From NCBI GenBank assembly GCA_016779205.1, contig JADHOC010000007.1, positions 122,138-186,137 of the forward strand: 64,000 nt of DNA, in the 5' to 3' direction. A model generated the notes under the pieces. That model worked only from the letters and a program-made list of their open reading frames with translations. It was not told the DNA's origin and ran no database searches. Made by a program: the position numbers and the translations under genes. Source of the stretch: Planctomycetota bacterium. GTDB taxonomy: Bacteria; Planctomycetota; UBA1135; GCA-002686595. Shown here piece after piece: positions 59,801-64,000 of the stretch (positions within the stretch are counted from its first letter, which is position 1; each line of letters opens with the position of its first letter).

Positions 59801-61378
59801 ATGAACGAATCGACCTCCGGCCTGAGGGCCCGTCGCACCGAATCCCCACCCCTCGCGGACCGTCGCGGTCGGGGGCGGGGCGGCAACCCGCGGGCCTTGC
59901 GCCGAGCGCTCGGGCGACTCGCCGCCCTCGCGGTCCTCGGAGCGGTCCCTGCGGCTGCGACGGAGACTCTGGCGGAGACCCCGGCGGAGACCCCGGCGGA
60001 GGCCTCTGGCCCGCGGCCGGGCTCGACCGCCTCCGGCGAGGTCGGCGGTTCGGGGTCGATCTCCATCCTGGAGGGCTGGGTTCAGGCGCCAGGGGAGCTC
60101 GTGAGGTCGGCGATGGGTGGGCGTCCCCCTGGCTTCGGGGCGGCCGTCTCCCTGCTCCCTGGCAGGGGGGGCCGGGTAGGGCTCCTCGCAGGGGCTCCAG
60201 CGGGGCTCTCGGTCGGCACCGGAGGCCTGGTACTCGGTGCCGCGCGCACCGGGAGGCCCGCTTCCTGGGTGACCGGCGGCGCGGGGTCCTGGTGGAGCGG
60301 GCCTTCCAGCCTCCAGGGAACACCCGGCGCTCCGGTTCCGATGGCATCCGATGACCAACACGGACGTGCCATCGCCGCCGCTCCGGCCTGGGCAGCCCTT
60401 GGTGCACCATCCGCATCGTCGGCAGTGGTCCTCGCTGGAGCCGCATCGCCACCGCGGCAGGTCGGGGCCGTGACGGTCCTCCACCTCGGCACCGGAGGAG
60501 GCCCGGGACGACTCGCCCAATGGCTCCATCCGCCGTCGGGTGAGGTGGCCGGCGGCTTCGGCTCCGCCCTCGCCTTCCTCGTCGAGGGCGGCGTCACGCG
60601 GGCCCTCGCCGTGGGCTCGCCCTTCGCTGACGACCTCTCCTCCGGGCTCCCGATGGTCGGCGCGGTGCACCTGTTCGAACCCGAGCCCCTGGCGGGAGGG
60701 ACCGCCTGGTCCAGCTGGAGGCATGTCCGGACGGTGCACCCTCCCTCGCCTCGGGTCGGGATGTCCTTCGGTGCCTCCCTCGCATGGGTGGCCGGTGAGC
60801 TGGCCATCGGTGCCCCGGGGGACAGCAGCCTCGCGCCAGGCGCTGGGTGCGTGCATGGAGTGTCGCGAGGGGGGGAGCTCCGGTGGTCGTTGCGATCTGG
60901 CGAGCCCGGGGCCCGGTTTGGCACCACGCTCTGCCCGCTGGCCGTGGCCTGGAGCGCAGGGGAGCCGGGGCTCGCGATCGGCGCTCCCGGGCGCGGGGTC
61001 GTGCATGTCTATGACCTCGTCGCCGGTGCGCCCCATGGGGTCGCCGACCTTCTTGGACGTCCCGGGGCGGGCTTCGGCCTGGCGCTGGCCGCGGCCGGGA
61101 GGCATCTGCTCGTCGGGGCTCCCTTCGCCGGGTATCGCGGCGTTCCCCTCGCCGGGGCGGTGCATCGATTCGTCGTCGGTCAGGGCAGACGTGCGGTGGA
61201 GACGCTCGGGGCGCCTGCGCCGACGATTGGCGGGGAATTCGGCGCCTCGACCGCTGCCCTCAGGGGCGCGGACGGTGTGCTGCGACTCGCCGTGGGGGAG
61301 CCGGGGAGCCACGACGGGTGCATCTCGCCGGACGCGTCCTGTCGCCCCGGGCGGGTCGGGGTCTTCGTCCTGCCCTGA
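59801..61378 (+). CDS. Seven-blade FG-GAP-like beta-propeller protein, exported
   Basis: The 525-residue protein has an Arg-rich start and a signal helix (RALGRLAALAVLGAVPAAAT, residues about 32-51), then a short TPAE repeat. The remainder holds seven units that each open with an FG-type turn and end with an [AV]GxP motif: GFGAAVSLL, HGRAIAAAP, GFGSALAFL, SFGASLAWV, RFGTTLCPL, GFGLALAAA and EFGASTAAL. That is the FG-GAP/integrin-alpha beta-propeller pattern. Calcium-binding DxDG loops are not obvious. The ligand is unknown. The ATG at 59801 gives the most compact export signal. Confidence 0.72.
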   Translation: MNESTSGLRARRTESPPLADRRGRGRGGNPRALRRALGRLAALAVLGAVPAAATETLAETPAETPAEASGPRPGSTASGEVGGSGSISILEGWVQAPGELVRSAMGGRPPGFGAAVSLLPGRGGRVGLLAGAPAGLSVGTGGLVLGAARTGRPASWVTGGAGSWWSGPSSLQGTPGAPVPMASDDQHGRAIAAAPAWAALGAPSASSAVVLAGAASPPRQVGAVTVLHLGTGGGPGRLAQWLHPPSGEVAGGFGSALAFLVEGGVTRALAVGSPFADDLSSGLPMVGAVHLFEPEPLAGGTAWSSWRHVRTVHPPSPRVGMSFGASLAWVAGELAIGAPGDSSLAPGAGCVHGVSRGGELRWSLRSGEPGARFGTTLCPLAVAWSAGEPGLAIGAPGRGVVHVYDLVAGAPHGVADLLGRPGAGFGLALAAAGRHLLVGAPFAGYRGVPLAGAVHRFVVGQGRRAVETLGAPAPTIGGEFGASTAALRGADGVLRLAVGEPGSHDGCISPDASCRPGRVGVFVLP

Positions 61379-61406
61379 GGCGCGTGGGGGTCGGCCGCCA
61401 GCTCGG

Positions 61407-62249
61407 TCAGCTTTCGGCGCGCCGGACGACGAGGAGGGTCAGGTCGTCCGCCTTGCCCAGCCTGGGGGAGCGAGAACGGGAGACCAGGGAGCGCTGCATT
61501 CGCTCCTGGCACAGGTCCACGAGGTGCGATGTTCCCCGCAGCAGGGGGCCCATCCGAAGGCACTCGATGATCTCGTCCTCCCGCGCGTTGTCTGTCAGGC
61601 CGTCCGTCGCGATCACGACGGTGTCCTCATCGTCCACCTTGAGTCGGGGTCCCAGGTGCACCGACATGGAGGCGACTCCGAGCCCGTTCGAGACGAGGTG
61701 CCGCTCCGGGTGGATCAGCGCCTGATCCTCGCTCAGGGAACCCCGTTGGATGGCACGGCCGACCGGGGAGTGCGCCGGGGTTCGGTGCTTGCAGGTCCCG
61801 TCCTTGGAGAGGACCACCACCTCGGCGTCCCCCGCGTGGAGCGTCCGGAGTCGGCCGTCTTCGAGGACGGCACCGGCGATGGTGGCGCCGCCGCCGGGGC
61901 AGTGCTCGAGGACCTCGGCGTGGGCCTGCCTGATGGCGCGGACGGCCCGACCCGTGAGCGTCCCGGCATGGGGAGGGCCGCCCCCCGGGGGGCCTGCGAG
62001 GGCGTGGGAGAGGGCCCTCGCGGCACGGCGGGCAGCTTCCTCGCCCCGCGCCATTCCGCCCATCCCGTCGATGGCGAAGCCGACCAGGCTCTGGTCTGAG
62101 GGAGCCGCCACGAAGGCCGCGTCCTCGCCGCCCCTCCGGGCAGGGGAGGGGGCACAGATCCACGCCACGTCGAAGGACCCGATCCTCGAGGACCGCGGTG
62201 AGTCCTGCTCGCCATGGGCCGCCGGGAGGATCATCGAGGAGGGACTCAT
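61407..62249 (-). CDS. PP2C-type serine/threonine phosphatase
   Basis: The 280-residue protein has the metal-dependent PPM fold: EDAAFVAAPSDQSLVGFAID followed by GMGGMARGEEAARRA, GGATIAGAVLEDGRL, TLHAGDAEVVVLSKDG, IATDGLTDNAREDEI and KADDLTLLVVRR. The metal-binding Asp residues (in AIDGMGG, ATDGL and KADDLT) are present. It should remove phosphate from Ser/Thr on target proteins. No Ser/Thr kinase gene is adjacent, so the partner is unknown. The start is the ATG at 62247-62249. Confidence 0.87.
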   Translation of the reverse strand: MSPSSMILPAAHGEQDSPRSSRIGSFDVAWICAPSPARRGGEDAAFVAAPSDQSLVGFAIDGMGGMARGEEAARRAARALSHALAGPPGGGPPHAGTLTGRAVRAIRQAHAEVLEHCPGGGATIAGAVLEDGRLRTLHAGDAEVVVLSKDGTCKHRTPAHSPVGRAIQRGSLSEDQALIHPERHLVSNGLGVASMSVHLGPRLKVDDEDTVVIATDGLTDNAREDEIIECLRMGPLLRGTSHLVDLCQERMQRSLVSRSRSPRLGKADDLTLLVVRRAES

Positions 62250-62349
62250 CTGGGCTGGGCCTTGGACCGATCTTGCGGGCGCCGATGGGGCGAGGCGGAG
62301 CGGCAGCGCGGGGAGGCGAGCTCCTGCTGCACCCTGGAGCCCCGGGGCG

Positions 62350-63411
<1,062 letters not shown>

Positions 63412-63738
63412 GGGGTCTCGGGGCGGCGCAGGGCTGGTCCGCGGCCAGGTCGGCCTTACGTACCCCTTATAGCGTGGCCGAGGCTATTGGATGCGGCGCT
63501 GCATTCCTGGCGCGAATAGCTTACTCTCAACGTACGCCAACAACCGGCGGCTCGTCCGTACGGCCAAGGGTGTTCCCGATCAGCCAGGTGCACCGTCCCG
63601 ATCGGGGAAGTGCTCCGGCTGTAGACCGGTGCCCCGGTCCGCTCCCTTCCCCAACAGTCAGCCCCTCAACCACTTCGATAGACCTCAGTCCGCGGCACGT
63701 CTCGCCCGGAAGTCTCATCGATGAACCATCGAATCCCC
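63412..63738. other. Divergent intergenic region
   Basis: This stretch separates the DegP-like gene from the Cys-Cys repeat protein and should hold both promoters. AT-richer spots are visible (CCCTTATAGCG near 63469 and GAATAGCTTACTCTC near 63514), but no promoter with correct spacing could be assigned. An in-frame ATG at 63721 is an alternative start for the following gene. Confidence 0.35.
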
Positions 63739-64000
63739 ATGAAGTTCCTCATCAACAGCCTCTCTGCGCTCGCGCTGCTGGTCGCTTTCAGCTTCGCCCC
63801 TGCCCAGGCACAGGAGTGCCCTGCGGCCGCCGCCAAGGCCGCTCAGGCCTCCACGAAGGAAGGCACATGCTGCGCGGCGACGTCCCGCGCCGCCGTGGTC
63901 GCTGCGAAGCCGGCCAAGAGCGAGTGCTGCTCTGCTGACAAGAAGGCCGCGACGGTCGCCGCGAAGCCGGCGAAGAGCGAGTGCTGCCAGGGCGCCAAGG
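63739..64000 (+). CDS. Secreted Cys-Cys repeat protein (cut by right edge)
   Basis: Only the first 87 residues are in the window. A clear signal peptide (MKFLINSLSALALLVAFSFA, then PAQAQ) precedes a Lys/Ala-rich region with vicinal cysteine pairs at residues 44-45, 63-64 and 82-83, exactly 19 residues apart. The last two pairs lie in the repeated unit VAAKPAKSECC. The family is not recognised. Cys-Cys pairs separated by Lys/Ala-rich spacers suggest metal or arsenic binding or disulphide crosslinking outside the cytoplasm, but this is inference. The ATG at 63739 gives the better signal peptide; the in-frame ATG at 63721 adds six residues. The frame is open at the window end. Confidence 0.7.
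   Translation, partial: MKFLINSLSALALLVAFSFAPAQAQECPAAAAKAAQASTKEGTCCAATSRAAVVAAKPAKSECCSADKKAATVAAKPAKSECCQGAK
63898..63987 (+). repeat. 57-base-period coding repeat (two near-identical copies, a third degenerate)
   Basis: A 33-base unit at 63898-63930 recurs at 63955-63987 with only two differences, both synonymous. A third, degenerate copy ends with TGCTGC at 63868-63873. All three TGCTGC pairs are exactly 57 bases apart. The array may continue beyond the window. Confidence 0.85.

Overview
The window is very GC-rich and densely packed, with many genes overlapping their neighbour by 1-4 bases (ATGA, GTGA, TGATG) and few clear Shine-Dalgarno sequences. The DUF1501/DUF1800 pair at the left edge, the YdjY-domain protein, the secreted beta-helix protein and the mix of metabolic genes point to a bacterium of the Planctomycetota. 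This is inferred from gene content alone: no 16S rRNA or ribosomal protein gene lies in the window. MqnA implies menaquinone made by the futalosine route, QueA and QueG imply queuosine made de novo, and a FliK-like/FlhB-tail pair suggests a flagellum or a relic of one.

Layout. 1-7.0 kb: DUF1501 (cut by the left edge) and DUF1800 genes, a long non-coding stretch, a 1,234-residue secreted two-helix protein, and a tRNA-Ser(UGA). 7-20 kb: a GT39-type membrane glycosyltransferase, a bifunctional-nuclease-domain protein, asparaginase II, a HEAT-like giant, a META lipoprotein, an S1C protease, an unusual ThyX, a GNAT acetyltransferase, an S15 peptidase and cardiolipin synthase. 20-33 kb: YdjY protein plus membrane partner, inositol-phosphate synthase plus M3 peptidase, an alpha/beta hydrolase plus AI-2E family transporter, a HAD hydrolase, an orphan DNA methyltransferase coupled to an alkyl-base glycosylase, an O-methyltransferase coupled to a three-domain FKBP protein, and FabI.

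33.7-46 kb: a coupled pair made of a small sigma-region-4-like protein and a large GAF/degenerate AAA+ regulator, then QueA, ThiE, an ArsM-like arsenite methyltransferase with a cysteine tail, a zinc-ribbon protein and QueG. An ECF-type sigma factor follows with a TPR-containing putative anti-sigma protein and an exported protein, closed by a strong terminator. 45.5-59.7 kb: GlpK, the FliK-like/FlhB-tail pair, PdxA, a B12-type radical SAM protein, an H-NOX gas sensor with its HNOBA hybrid histidine kinase, topoisomerase IV (ParC then ParE), two small membrane or zinc-ribbon proteins and MqnA. 59.8-64 kb: a seven-blade FG-GAP protein, a PP2C-type phosphatase, a DegP/HtrA-like protease, and at the right edge a secreted protein with Cys-Cys pairs every 19 residues.

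The least ordinary items are the sigma4-like/degenerate bEBP pair (33757-37112), the ThyX with an altered RHR signature and a roughly 28-residue insertion, the methyltransferase-glycosylase couple, and the Cys-Cys repeat protein. No CRISPR array, insertion sequence, prophage or rRNA gene was seen.
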